Below the pieces are notes generated by a model. It was not told where the DNA came from. It was given only the letters and a program-made list of their open reading frames with translations, and ran no database searches. DNA of 64,000 nucleotides. Origin: Lepidodermella squamata (taxonomy: Eukaryota; Gastrotricha). Position 1 is the first letter of the stretch, and every line of letters starts with the position of its first letter. Positions 1-11,245 of this stretch are shown here, one piece after another. The position numbers and the translations under genes are program-made. Location: assembly GCA_047495785.1 (NCBI GenBank), contig JBLDXI010000054.1, forward strand, positions 2,232,001 to 2,296,000, read 5' to 3'.

Positions 1-1022
1 AAAGATAGCAAATATTGAAGCAGCCGCTGCGATTCCAGAGGGAACTACGGCCGAGGAAGACGTGTATTTAGCCGCTTCATCAGTGTAAATTTTTATCATT
101 TCAATTTCTAATTCTTGCAATATTAGTTAAATTGATCGATTTCTTTATTTTCGCAAAATTTCAAAATATGCGTTTTTAAGGCGGATTTTTTAAATTATTA
201 TTTTTGTTAAATTTTGATGATTTTTCTCATTTTTTTCAAATAATTTTAGAACGCAAATGGACGAGCTTGAAATGATGTTATCGTCTTTGAATCTCACAAA
301 TCTCCTGCCGATATTTCGCGACAACAACATAACCATGCAGGAGTTGCTGTGCCTCGACGATGAAGATCTGAAAAAACTCGGCGTTCAATCGATGGGCGCG
401 CGCAAGAAAATCATGGAAGGCGCTCATTTATTCACAGTCACGCCATTCGACGACAAAACCAGCTTGCCATCAGTCTATGATCGCCAGTTAACCTGCAAGG
501 ACTGTGTTCATGTTTTCTCGAATATTTCCAGCCATTTGAGCTGCATTGTTGGATCGACCCAGTACGCGAGGCGACAAGTCTGCCGATTACCCCATCTCAT
601 CCTAAATACTGAAGCGGTGAATTTTTTACTCTTTCATCAATTTTTTAAAAATTAAGGAGGAATTATTATAAAAAATTGTTTATTTATTTTAGGGTCCCAA
701 CTCAAATATTGACGCTTTGTTGAGTTATATCGATGATTCGGAGCACTGCGCCGCTCAACTTCAGGCCGAGTTGAAATTACTCAAGTCGAATTTGCAGCAA
801 ATTCAAACAAAAACAGAAATTATGCCTCAATTCCACGACTTGCGGCAAAAAACACCGCCTCGTTCTAGCCGTAGCAATTCCAAGTCGTGGACGATTCGGA
901 GCTTTCTTCTCGGCGGTGTTGTCGGAGCCGGTCTATTAGGCGCCGGTTATTTTGTCTATAAAAATCCGGATATAATTCCGCAAAAATTATCGGATAAATT
1001 TCAAAAACTTCTTCGTTATTAA
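1..1022 (+). CDS. ASZ1: GASZ-like SAM-domain protein with C-terminal membrane anchor (3' part)
   Basis: Exons <1..84, 250..616 and 693..1022; the frame is kept across both introns, so the gene enters from outside the window. After about 30 residues comes a SAM domain (LSSLNLTNLLPIF to GARKKIMEGAH). A helical, probably coiled-coil stretch follows, then a basic Ser/Arg segment and a C-terminal hydrophobic helix (FLLGGVVGAGLLGAGYFVYK) with a short tail. SAM, coiled coil and a tail anchor in this order match the C-terminal half of GASZ/ASZ1. That protein sits on the outer mitochondrial membrane and supports piRNA production in germ cells, with ankyrin repeats at its N terminus. The ankyrin part would lie upstream and is not visible, so the assignment is inferred from architecture. 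Alternative: another SAM protein with a tail anchor. Confidence 0.55.
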
Positions 1023-1374
1023 TTATGTGATCTTTCTCTTTGAATCTTGAAGTGCTTCATCTCACGCCTGGTGATGGAAATTTGCATAATAACAAGCTGC
1101 AATAATCTTTCAGATTTGAGACAAACTATCCATGATTCGTCTATTGTTGCCGTTGTGTGCTAGAATTGCCTGACAAATTTCATGTTTTTTCTCTCTATCT
1201 CTGCCATAATATTGTGCTCAGAAATAGCTAAGTCATATCGCCGCTTTCTTCGTCGTTTTTCATCGTTGCTATTCACGTTAGTTGCTTCTTAATATAAAAA
1301 CACCAGTATTTACCTTGATTAAAAATTGAATGGTACAAATATATTAATTTTTGATGTTTTTTTTGTGTAGGAAA
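1023..1374. other. Intergenic spacer with a 3' splice-site-like sequence before the next start
   Basis: AT-rich spacer between the GASZ-like stop and the KNL2-like start, with no coding content seen. A pyrimidine-rich acceptor (ttttttttgtgtag) ends at 1370, four bases before the ATG at 1375. No upstream exon was found for it, so it may accept a 5' UTR exon or a spliced leader. An in-frame ATG at 1354 lies inside this tract and is the less likely start. Confidence 0.4.
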
Positions 1375-4300
1375 ATGACCTTAATATTCAGAGAAAATTC
1401 GCAGAAAATTGATAATTTGCCGGCCAATCGACCCCCGGTTGAGTTAATCAGTTGGCGTCTATTGCCGAGTGACGATTTTAAATCGATTTTTCTATATGGA
1501 GTCAACAACAAAACGCGAATCCTCGCCAAAACATCGCCGATTGTTGATCGTATCGATTTTAGGACGGTTCGAACTCAGAGCGGCTCTACAATCGTTCTGA
1601 CGGGATCGACTCGTCGTGATGACATGGCGAAAATTTTCCAGCCCGGCTTCGTCGACATGTTTTGGGATGGTTTTCCTGAAAATTGGAGCAGCCTAGTCCG
1701 CGAAGAGTTGCTTCGAATTTCGCTGTCGAGCGATAGAAGCAAAATCGCGCAGCTCGTCAGAAATATTTCTGGATATCACCTTGGCAAGGTAAAATTATAT
1801 TAATCATTTCTACCTGTATATGGGGTAACATTTAAATTTTTCGGTTCACAATATTTAAATTGCATTTAAAAAATTTCAAAATGAAAAAAATTGAAAAGAA
1901 TTACCTCGCTTCACGCTTGAAAATAGAATTTAAATTGGCGTCGGATACAAAAATTGTTTACTTCCGCTGAAGTAAAAAATATCAAGTCTTCTTAAAAAAT
2001 GAGATCAAAAGTTGATATTTTGACTGATTAAAATTTTTGGGAATTTTTATCATTTTTCTAGTCGTCGAACGATTCCTCGAATGCAAATATTCCCGACAAT
2101 GTATCAGACTGCTTTTCATCTCGAAGCTCACTTCCACTACCCGTTTCTACATTTGTTCGAATGCCGGTTACAATTTACACACCCGAGCCTAGTATATCGA
2201 GCAGGAGCGAAAAATTCTCCGAAAGCAGTCTTTCAATTACCAAAGCACCGATTTTCAACCCAAATCCTGTGTCAGTTGAAAAAATTGATCAAATTTCTGA
2301 ACCGGCTTTGAAAAAGAATGAAGCGACTTCAAAGTGGCTATTTCAGCCCAACTCCTCCTCGAAACCAAGAAAAACAACAGCAAGTGTAATTTCGAGTCGA
2401 AAATCAGGTGAAGTCAAGCCGGATTCTGACTTCGATTTTAATTTCGCCTGTGATAATGACGAGCTATCGACTAATTTTGGCTTCGGCATGGTATTTTGAT
2501 GCTCGTTATATTATTTTGATTTTTTCAAAAATTTATAATTTTTCAGCAAAAACGACGGAAATGGTATTTGCATCCGGACGAGCGTGGTCTGGATTATATC
2601 CGAAAATTGGACGATATTCCAGATGACACTGATTCGTCTGATTTTTCGATCGATGAAAGCGAAAAATCGTATCAAAATTCTGAAGATGACCCGGAAGAGG
2701 CTATTGCTTTGGCTTTAGAGCTCAAGGAACTTGGCTCGGTGCCTTTGGAAAATGACGCAAATGTTGAACCCGCTACAAAAGGCGAGAACAGCGCCGAAAA
2801 GGTATGCTCAAATTCAAAATATGGAATTCTTCAAATTTCATCGATTTTAATTTAGAGTGAAGTCGATTCGAAGAAAATTACAAAAAGGAAGAAGAAAATG
2901 ACGAGCGATGACGTGTGGTCTCGAGAAGACGTATCGTGGGCTCCCTCCCGAAGAAATTCGATACCTAAGAAAAGGTTCCGAACTCGCAGAATTGAAGCTG
3001 GCACATTTGATGACGAAGGAAATGAAGTCGAGGCTGAGTCTGCAGCTCCGCAACAAGAAATATCTACGGAAAATTGCCAGAACACAGCCGAGATGAATGT
3101 CCCTGAAATGGATGTCTCAACAAAGAGCAACAAGAAAGAACGAAAAGTAGGTCAAACAAATAAATCGCTAAGAAATTGAACCAATTCAAAAAAGTGGGAT
3201 TGGGAAAAAAAAATTTCTAACCCTGCTCTAGTTAGCAGGTTCCGAATTCAAAATTCATTTCTATAGGGACAGCAAATTCTTACATGCATAAATGACAACG
3301 TTGAAATTGCTACTTCATTTCGTGTAATTCTTGTTAATAACGAATTTCATCTTTATTTCAGTCAGTGATGGTCAGCGAGGAACTGTTTTCCGAGGTCGCA
3401 TCGGAGCCCATTCAGATTAGCCTTGCCAAAGTAAAGAAAGCAAATCCCAGCGTTGAATCTGGTTCCATCGATCTACAGGAGCCTGAGGCACAAGCTCAGT
3501 CCAATGAACCGATGTGCGAGCCAGTTGAATTAGCTGAGGAGCTGTTTGAAACAGCTCGAACGGGCCTGAATGCGACTTTGGCGTTCGAAAGCTCGAACGT
3601 ATTGAAGAAAAAACGAGTGAAAGCTGTGAAAATTCGAGGCGCGATACAGCCTGAGAAGAAATCTACCCGTGAACGAATGAAACCTGAACTCTTAGCCAGA
3701 GTTATGCAGGCTGAATTCGAAGCTAGCCGGAACATACCTCGATTGGTAAGAAATTTTGCGAATTTCCTGCGGCAGTCGTGAACTTATTTTCTAAATTGTT
3801 CAGCCAACACCTGTAGACGAGGACAAATTGTTCCGCAAGCCGGCTTGGATGATGAGCGAAGAGGAGCGGGCTAACTTTGAGGAGCAACGCCGATTGGAGA
3901 TAGATAAACTGGCCCAGAAAATATTGCGTAAACAAGACGCGAAGGAAATGAGGGAAGAGCTGAAAGAACTCAAGGAGAGGAGCGAATTGCCGCCGCCGGA
4001 GATTTTCGAATTTGAAGACGACGAATCGGAATTTTCTGACAGGTATGCTTCAAAATATACCTGTATATTGTAGCTTTTCAAGTTTTTCAATTTCGCTGCG
4101 ATGCGATGAGAACGGGTTTATTCGATCGTACTCGTGTTTTAGAAATTCTCAAATTGTTAAGGAGGATTTTTTGTATTTTTAATCATTTTTTTTTAATTTT
4201 GATTTTTTAGTGTGAGCGTCTGTTCGGCTGAAGTTGACGAAATCTTTGAAATGGACTATTCGGCGATGCCTCGTGACAAATCGAAATGTCAATGGACGCA

Positions 4301-5357
4301 AGAGGAGTACGAGGCTGTTGTTAACGGCTATCGCCGCTACTGCGGCACCCGCATGAAGTGGAAATTCATCCAAAAAGCGTACAAATGCCTCGCAAATCGC
4401 ACCCCTGTCCAGTGCCGAGACGCTTGGCACCGCTTGCGGCGGTGGCGCAAACGGCCGAAGAAGCCCGAACCGAAACAACGGCGAAAAGTCATCCCGTGGA
4501 CGCCCGAGGAATATCGAGCTATCAAAGCCGGGGTTGAAAAGTTCGGCACAGGGCGTTGGCGCGATATTCAGAAGCAGTACGCGTGCTTGTGGAACCGCAC
4601 GAATATCGACGTGTTGGACGCGTGGAAGCGATTGCAGAAGAATCCGAAGCTCACGGAGGAGAATTTGCATTCGAATTATGCGTACAACGAAAATCCTGCC
4701 GAGACGGAAAAGCGGCGTAGGCAAAGGGAAATGCGCAATAAGAGGAAGGAGGAAACCATGGGCGAGGACATTTCGGACGAGGAAGAGTCCCAAGTCGAAA
4801 AAGAGCCCGACGAGGCATTGCGAGAATGGCAAAGAAGTGAGATCAGGGCGTTGAATTTAGCTTATAAAAAGTTGGGACCCAACTGGGAAGAGATTTACAG
4901 ATCTTACAAGGCCCTGAAACACCGGACCCCAGCCGAAATTAAAGTCAAATGGCTTGAGCTTAACAATAAGGATGATAAATCCGAAACCTCTGTCCCTAAT
5001 ATCGAGGGCGAAATTAATATATGTGAGACAAAGAGCGACTCGCCAACAGTCGAAAACACTGAAAACAAGTCCGGGGAAGTTGAGGATTTGGGCGAAGAGA
5101 CTGAGGAAATCGGCGGGAAATTGTGGACTCGGACTGAACTGGTCGCCCTTCGAGCCGGGGTTCAGAAATTAGGGCTTCGGAAGTGGAAAGCGATGCGTGG
5201 TTCTTACCCTTGCCTTCGGAAATTCTCCGATTCTGAACTTAGTCTGGCGTGGCATAAAAACGTGATGCTTCGACGTGAAAGCCTGAAAGTTTGGCTGAAT
5301 AAGCGCGGCCAACCTGCTGAAGAACATGTTCCGTCTAAGAAGTCGAAAAAATCATAG
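1375..5357 (+). CDS. KNL2: KNL2/M18BP1-like protein: SANTA domain plus four SANT/Myb repeats
   Basis: Seven exons: 1375..1788, 2062..2490, 2547..2801, 2856..3146, 3362..3745, 3804..4042, 4211..5357. All six junctions keep frame and give 1052 aa. Residues about 15-110 form a SANTA domain (VELISWRLLP, TQSGSTIVLTG, GFPENW). An acidic, Ser- and Lys-rich middle part follows. Four SANT/Myb-like repeats start at Trp 699, 767, 877 and 976, with motifs such as WTQEEYEAVV, WTPEEYRAIK and WTRTELVALR, and end in a basic tail. SANTA with SANT/Myb is the signature of KNL2/M18BP1, the Mis18-complex subunit that licenses CENP-A loading at centromeres. The known proteins usually have one SANT domain, so four is unusual. 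I see no CENPC-like motif. The role is inferred from domains. Confidence 0.8.
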
Positions 5358-5686
5358 CCGGTCGAATGCGGTTTTTTATAATGTATATGCTGTTGTATTC
5401 AAACGCGCTTTGTATTCCATTGTTAATGATTTCCAATTTTCAATTTTTCAAATACCGATGATGACTTTCAAATAAAAGTTTGCTCACGAACAAATTTCTT
5501 TTATTTTTAAACAGGATCTCGGTGCAAATGAGAGGCGAAGATTTTAATTGAATTTCGAGATAACAACAACCGCACTACGTTGGATATATTTTAACCTAAT
5601 ATATTAAGCTAGAATACAATATACATCAACACTAGTCACGCTGAGATGCACGGGCAAATATGGATTCAGTTTAATACTGCCAACCT
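5358..5686. other. Convergent 3' flanks with overlapping poly(A) signals
   Basis: This 329-bp spacer separates two converging genes. AATAAA at 5471-5476 (+) serves the KNL2-like gene. TTTATT at 5500-5505, which is AATAAA on the minus strand, could serve the GPCR gene; its transcript would then run past the plus-strand signal, so the two 3' UTRs would overlap. No ORF of interest is seen. Confidence 0.5.
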
Positions 5687-7993
5687 CTAGAGACAATTAA
5701 ACGAAATGGTTGAAGCTGAAACAAATATTGAAGAGAACGCAACGACGGCAAACTTAGCGTAAGGATCGCGTACTAAGGTTAAAATCAACATTGCAGCAAC
5801 GACGCATGTAATGTAATTGCCGGTTGATATTCTCAAAAAGTTGAATTCGCGCTCAGAGCCCACGCCAGGATATTGCCAACGCAGCTGGTTAAGATTCAAA
5901 CATGCCTTGATCATTATCAGTAGATTAATCGCTGCAAATGCCAACATCCATTGGTATTGATACACTGCTTCGCATAAGAAGCCTTTTTGATGAATCATGG
6001 TGTCCAAAGTTTCAGAATAAATGCTGCTTAATTCGATCGAGTTAGCTTGAAAACTCTGCTGGTTTGAAGCAATCCAAACAGCGAAAACAGCGATAGACAA
6101 ACTGGCGAACAGCAGGGCACGGCTGATGAGATATCGATTGAGAAGAGACTTTTCTTGGTCTGTAGATGGAATAACGATGTTGAAGGCGGATCTGAATCGC
6201 CTCTTCGACCTTTTCCTTGAATGGGCTCCGGGTGTATTTACCGATATGCTACTGCTGGTCACAGCGGTGGTGGATATGACGATCGTCGGAACAAGCTGAG
6301 CTGTGGCAAGAATTTTCGCTATGTTCGGCGAATTGACCAATGCGTTAGATTTCGCCCACAATACACTACTTGTGGCGCACGAACCAATTATCAAAAAAGC
6401 AAACTGAAATGCACAAAGGTAGCCCCCCTTTTCATTCGAATTGGTAACGAAAAGAACTGCAGAGATTGTTGTCAGGACACCTCCAAACCATAAGCAGGCG
6501 GTCCACATTCTCAAGGAGCGTTGATATCTCATTGATTTCTGAGCAAGATAGCAATGCAATAGGAAATTCATCGAAGCCAGAAAGTAAAGAGTAGCAGAGG
6601 CTGACAACGGTACGCCAATCGCTCTGATTTTATTAAGCCATCCATCTTTTGGTAGGTTACCGTCAGGCGAGCCGCTCCAAACGAAATTCCCGCCAATAAA
6701 TTGATAGGCTTCGACATTAGTGAAATCAGCGCTTTGATTAAGTACCACTTGATTGATCAGCCTCAGTCCTATTTCGCGATTGAAGACCCCGTAGAACATA
6801 GGCTCAAAGTCCATTTCCTTACGCGACGAGTAGAGAGCTCTACCGACTCTCAGGCCGACGAAGTTCGATTGACCAACGCTTTCGTTCGCAAGTTTCATGA
6901 CCAACTTTGGTTGCTTGCCGTAGTCTCGAAGCGTGAGATTGATTGTATTCAGTTTCCTTTCTGTGCTATCAAGAGCTAGAACTAAAAGCTCCATTGCATC
7001 ATGACAGAAGTATTTTGATTTCGGATCAGAATTTTTTGGGGCAATAGCTGCATATCGCTGCTCAAATCCAACTAAATCGTAACCCATTTCCGTTTCTCCG
7101 AAGTTCCTAGCAGGAGACAGAATCGGTCCGATCCATATCGCTATCTTCAATTGTTCATACAGCATTTCGGCAGTGCAGCCTGAGGGTCGGTTAGCCGTAG
7201 TAGGATCGAAAAGATGGAGAGTTTGCGAAAAATAGGCGTATCGTGGGCCAGTTATTCCAACTTGATATGCCTTGCAGAGGAAGCTGATCAAATAATTAGC
7301 ATCAGAAGAATCTATTGAAATGATTCGCAAGTTGCTGGCTTTCAAAGAAAGCATCTGCTCATCAGTGATTGTTGATGACAAATCAAACCAAGGAACATGA
7401 ATTCCTAAGTCGATACACAACTGATAGAACAATTTAGCAGTTCCGACATCGAAAAGGTTGTCGGAAAACGCAAGAACAGCTATCTTGCTCCATCCTATCT
7501 GCAGATGGTTGAGTTTCATGATCGCAGCCCGTTCGTAAGCAACACTCAGACCAGGCATTCGAATTCGGTATACGTTCGGGAACTTGACTCGATCGCCGAC
7601 AAGATTTGGAGCTCCGCATCCGAATGCGACGCTGACCAAGTTGAGATGATGCAAGATAGGTCCACCCTTTTCGCAGCCAGGGCTGAGAGACGGTCCGAGG
7701 GTTATTGGCGATAAGGTGGCATCCTGGCTTGCTCCGCTTTGGGTGAAGTTGAGGTAAGATGGAACAGCATATACAGCTTGAGGTCCTTCGTCGTAGTAGA
7801 CTGGTTCGATTCTGTAGTCTGGTAACAGTTTTTGGTTAGAGTTTGCTGCATTTATTGCGACTTGAACTGCAGCTCTACAGCTCTCATCGATGCCTTGATT
7901 CATCACCATCACTCGAAGAGCATTCCGCTTTACAGATAAAGCTTGAGAATAGATTGATAAGAGGAATCCAAACGTTAGAAACAAGTTACCCAT
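5687..7993 (-). CDS. Class C GPCR, GABA-B-receptor-like, intronless
   Basis: Single 768-codon ORF. It starts with a signal peptide (MGNLFLTFGFLLSIYSQALS) and continues with an extracellular bilobed ligand-binding fold of the ANF-receptor type. Recognisable pieces are CRAAVQVAINAAN, LGPSLSPGC, a NVYRIRMPG segment and WSKIAVLAFSD. Seven hydrophobic helices follow from about residue 465, including LSASATLYFLASMNFLLHCY, YLCAFQFAFLIIG and a TM5 like LAFAAINLLIMIKACLN. No Cys-rich domain separates the two parts, which points to the GABA-B-like branch rather than mGlu. The loop between TM3 and TM4 is long and basic, and the protein ends right after TM7, so the usual cytoplasmic tail is missing. The lack of introns is odd beside intron-rich neighbours and fits a retrocopy origin. 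The ligand is unknown. Confidence 0.8.
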   Translation of the reverse strand: MGNLFLTFGFLLSIYSQALSVKRNALRVMVMNQGIDESCRAAVQVAINAANSNQKLLPDYRIEPVYYDEGPQAVYAVPSYLNFTQSGASQDATLSPITLGPSLSPGCEKGGPILHHLNLVSVAFGCGAPNLVGDRVKFPNVYRIRMPGLSVAYERAAIMKLNHLQIGWSKIAVLAFSDNLFDVGTAKLFYQLCIDLGIHVPWFDLSSTITDEQMLSLKASNLRIISIDSSDANYLISFLCKAYQVGITGPRYAYFSQTLHLFDPTTANRPSGCTAEMLYEQLKIAIWIGPILSPARNFGETEMGYDLVGFEQRYAAIAPKNSDPKSKYFCHDAMELLVLALDSTERKLNTINLTLRDYGKQPKLVMKLANESVGQSNFVGLRVGRALYSSRKEMDFEPMFYGVFNREIGLRLINQVVLNQSADFTNVEAYQFIGGNFVWSGSPDGNLPKDGWLNKIRAIGVPLSASATLYFLASMNFLLHCYLAQKSMRYQRSLRMWTACLWFGGVLTTISAVLFVTNSNEKGGYLCAFQFAFLIIGSCATSSVLWAKSNALVNSPNIAKILATAQLVPTIVISTTAVTSSSISVNTPGAHSRKRSKRRFRSAFNIVIPSTDQEKSLLNRYLISRALLFASLSIAVFAVWIASNQQSFQANSIELSSIYSETLDTMIHQKGFLCEAVYQYQWMLAFAAINLLIMIKACLNLNQLRWQYPGVGSEREFNFLRISTGNYITCVVAAMLILTLVRDPYAKFAVVAFSSIFVSASTISFNCL

Positions 7994-8555
7994 TTGAATT
8001 GAAAAGTTTTAGGTAATAAAAAAGTTGTACTGAAAATCATACGGTTTCTGCATGTCTTATAGCATTTTTGAATCCGGTACATCGGCTAAGACTGAATGTC
8101 ACGGGGCTCTTAGCGCAAGGAAGGGGAGTGTTACGTCAATTTGTTGGACATTTCCCAAAGTGTCAGGTGTTTCGTTTGACTCGTTTATAAAGAATATATT
8201 GAGAGGGACAGGATGTGCATTAAGCGAAATCAATCAATCAATCAAACTTAGAGCGTCTTTATTCGGTGTCGTAAACAGGAACACTGACCACATGACGTCG
8301 GAATCGTCCACTCTACTAGAAAGCCCCAGTGCCCCAGTTATGAATGATTCCTGGATAAAAAGCTTCAAAGCCAGTAATTCGTTGATTCATGGAAGAAGCG
8401 AACATGCCTGCGCGAAATTTTCCAGATCAATACTTTACCAGCTGACTAAATAAACACCAAAACATACAACCTTATACTACGGTGTTTTCAAGTCATGCGA
8501 TTAAGCTTCAGCCTTGTATAGGTATAGCTCATAGCTGCTACGTTAGTTTGTAGTC
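7994..8555. other. Divergent promoter region
   Basis: 562-bp spacer between the divergent GPCR (-) and SLC37 (+) starts, so both promoters should lie here. An open frame at 8052-8453 (+) has no recognisable domain and no convincing start or splice context; I treat it as chance. Confidence 0.4.
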
Positions 8556-10451
8556 ATGAAAGTAATGGCCGAAAATGTGAACGTCTTTTCCAACAAAAGC
8601 AAGGAAGTTGAAGAAAAACTTGTAGAGCAGCCTAGAGTTCCCCATGTGGCCAAATACACCCGATACCACGCTGTCGTCTATTTCTCCACATTCATAGCGT
8701 ATGATTTATCATAATCCCCACCAGGAATAACCAAAATCGTAATTTTAACTAGAGGTTCGTTGGTCTACGTTAGCCGTAAATCGTTCAGCAATTCCAAATC
8801 TACGATCGCCGAAGAATGGACACCTTCAAATCCGATAGGAAATTCTTCCGCACATCGGCAACCGTTTCAGGTCAGTTACCATCCATTTCTCAGCTACATT
8901 ATTCAATGCATTAATTTGTAGATATGGAATGCCCATGAGTTTTTCCCCCACAGCGACGATCCTGGTTTGAAAGCTTTTCTCGGGGTTCTTGATACTATTT
9001 GGCAGCTCTTCTACGCCCTCGTACGTTAATCGAAGGAAAATATCGTAATAAATCGCTAGTTTTGATGTTTTGGTACCAACAATAGGCTCAAATTTGCAGT
9101 GGTACGCTTGGCGATAACTTTGACTTGAGACACGTGCTTTTCATATCCCTTTTCGGCAATGCTGTATCCCAAATCGTATTCGCATGTATTACCGAGTGGC
9201 TCAACTTCTACAGAATTCCGATGTACTTGTGCCTCACTGTCATCAACAGCTTGTTTCAATCAATTCATTGGGCTGCCTTTATAGCAATTTTAGGAAACTG
9301 GTTTGGCAAAGCCAAGTAAGCTAAAATCAAGGCTATTAGCCTTCAATCAAGTAAATCATTGAATGTTCTAGCCGTGGGCTCATCTTCGGCTCTTGGAGCG
9401 TATGCCAATCAGTTGGGAACATTATAGGGGCTCTATTGACTGCAGAACTCCTTCACTATGGATACGACATTGCTGTTCTTGTTCCCAATCTTCTTCTCTT
9501 ATCATTTAGTATAATTCTATTTTTCGGACTCGTACCGACGCCAAAAGAAATAGGACTAGATGTCCCGCTTGCTTTGCACAGTCAGAAGCAGGAATCTGTG
9601 GAGGATGATAATGAACCCCTCGTGGAGCCAGAAAATCGACCAATAGCAATTTGGGAAGCTATTAGGCTGCCTGGTGTTTTAATGGTTAGTTTGGCTTTAG
9701 TTTGTCTTTTGTCTTCATTCGATCTATTTCCGATTTCTAGTATTCGCTTGCTCTCGCTGCAATTAAAGTTGTGAACCAGTCGCTGTCAGGTTGGCTGGCG
9801 TTCTACCTGGCACGAAACTATAAATGGGGAGCTGCTGAGGCATCATCCCTATCGAGTTGGTTTGATTTCGGGAGCATAATAGGGTCTATCATTGGCGGGT
9901 TCGCCTCGGATAAATGCGGCCGATCACTTGTTTTGACTTGCATGATCACGGCAGCCATTCCCTCGTTTTTCATTTACAAGAGTAAGTCCTGAATCGTTTA
10001 TTCTAACATTCAGGCATAATTTGTTGCGTATAGCTTTGCCGGCCGATCGATTGATGAATTCAGTTGTCCTATTAGCTATCGGCATCTGCGTCGGTGGCAA
10101 TAAGAATATCATTGGTTCAGCAATTGCCGCAGATCTCGGTCGTCAGCCCTGTCTTAAAGGTAACACTGCAGCTCTTTCAACAGTCACTGGTGTCATGAGC
10201 GGATTGAGCAGCCTTGGATCTGCGCTCAGTCAAATGCTCGTTCCACTACTACAGACAAGGTTTGGTTGGGAAGCTGTTTTTGAGATGTTGATTGCCGCCG
10301 TAAGTTGCCAAATCATTATTTATTTTGAAGCCTGATAATATAAGAAAGTTCGTTTTTCCAGTGTTTCATTGCACTGGCCTGCATGGTTCATCTTCTCTGC
10401 AAAGATCTGTGCCTTTCAGAATCCCGAAAGCAAGTCAGTTCTCGGAAGTAG
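8556..10451 (+). CDS. SLC37A: SLC37-type sugar-phosphate/phosphate antiporter (major facilitator superfamily)
   Basis: Eight exons: 8556..8698, 8753..8870, 8922..9020, 9086..9315, 9372..9684, 9741..9981, 10034..10299, 10362..10451; introns are 51-65 bp and all junctions keep frame. The 499-aa product has the usual SLC37 length. Family signatures are YVSRKS after TM1, NWFGKANRGLIFGSWSVCQS near TM4/5, FGSIIGSIIGGFASDKCGR after TM7, AIAADLG and ALSTVTGVMSGLSSLGSALS. SLC37 proteins lie in the ER membrane and exchange glucose-6-phosphate or related sugar phosphates for phosphate. Hydrophobic helices fit a 12-TM MFS fold. The segment encoded by 8753..8870 (IAEEWTPSNPIGNSS...) is less typical of the family. 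Which paralogue (A1-A4) it matches cannot be told. Confidence 0.88.
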
Positions 10452-11245
10452 ACACCAACTGTCAGAAAAATTTGTATCTCATAATTGAATAAAATAAGGA
10501 ATATCACTTGTTCATTCTTATATTTTTCCAGAGAATTTCTCTCCCCTTGCAGCTGTGCCCAAGTTATGTGTTGTGTTGGTTGAAACCCGAAATCCGGAGA
10601 GCCCATGAGTTTGCGAATATATGCAACACGACTTCACTTGACACATGAAGGCTCGCCGCCATGCAAAGCAGAGGCAAAATCAAACCTCAAACATGATATT
10701 TTATCCAACAAAGTTTATTTCATTCGAAACAAAAGAATAGAAAAATATACAACATAAACCATGGAATTAATGGAACTATGGAACCAGAAAGTTGAACTAT
10801 AGCAATACCTCTATCCTCCATAAAGCAAACGTGAGAGCTTATTCAATCCTGGTAAATTAATGTCATTTAATTGACGATAAATATATTTTAGGAAGGATAA
10901 AATGAATTGTGGGTGTGCTTATTACTCAAATTCAAATCTAAAAGTTGGGAATCAGTGCTTTGGATTTGATTTGATTTGATTTGATTTGATTTGATTTGAT
11001 TTACACCCTATTTTCACTGATTTAGATTTGAAATGATTGATTTATAGGGGGAGCATTTTGATTTGATTGATTTTGATTTACCCTTGAGGATGCAATCGAA
11101 AAAAGTGATAAGCGAAACTAAGATCTCACCTCTTTTTGATGAAAATTTGCTTTATAGAAAGGGAAAAAGATTCACATTCGCGATATTTCATCCATTTCTT
11201 GTCATTTCGAAGCACCACGCGCGCGCGCGCATTTTCATGGCCCCT
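10452..11245. other. Spacer with simple repeats
   Basis: About 790 bp between SLC37 and the convergent Cys-loop receptor. It holds a GATTT microsatellite, a further GATT-rich stretch near 11055-11080 and a short CG run near 11217-11231. No supported gene is seen. Confidence 0.5.
10963..11002. repeat. (GATTT)8 microsatellite
   Basis: Eight uninterrupted GATTT units run from 10963 to 11002. Degenerate GATT-rich sequence continues after a break. Confidence 0.95.

Noticed and set aside
86-88. Apparent stop codon ending the first coding segment at the window edge
   Set aside because: The donor GT at 85-86 joined to 250 continues the frame exactly into the SAM domain, so the stop lies in an intron.
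4179-4832. 217-codon minus-strand open frame over the SANT repeats
   Set aside because: Antisense of the KNL2-like coding exon; the plus strand has a clear domain and splice support.
8052-8453. 133-codon open frame in the divergent promoter region
   Set aside because: No domain, no convincing splice or start context, and composition typical of chance; kept only as a note.
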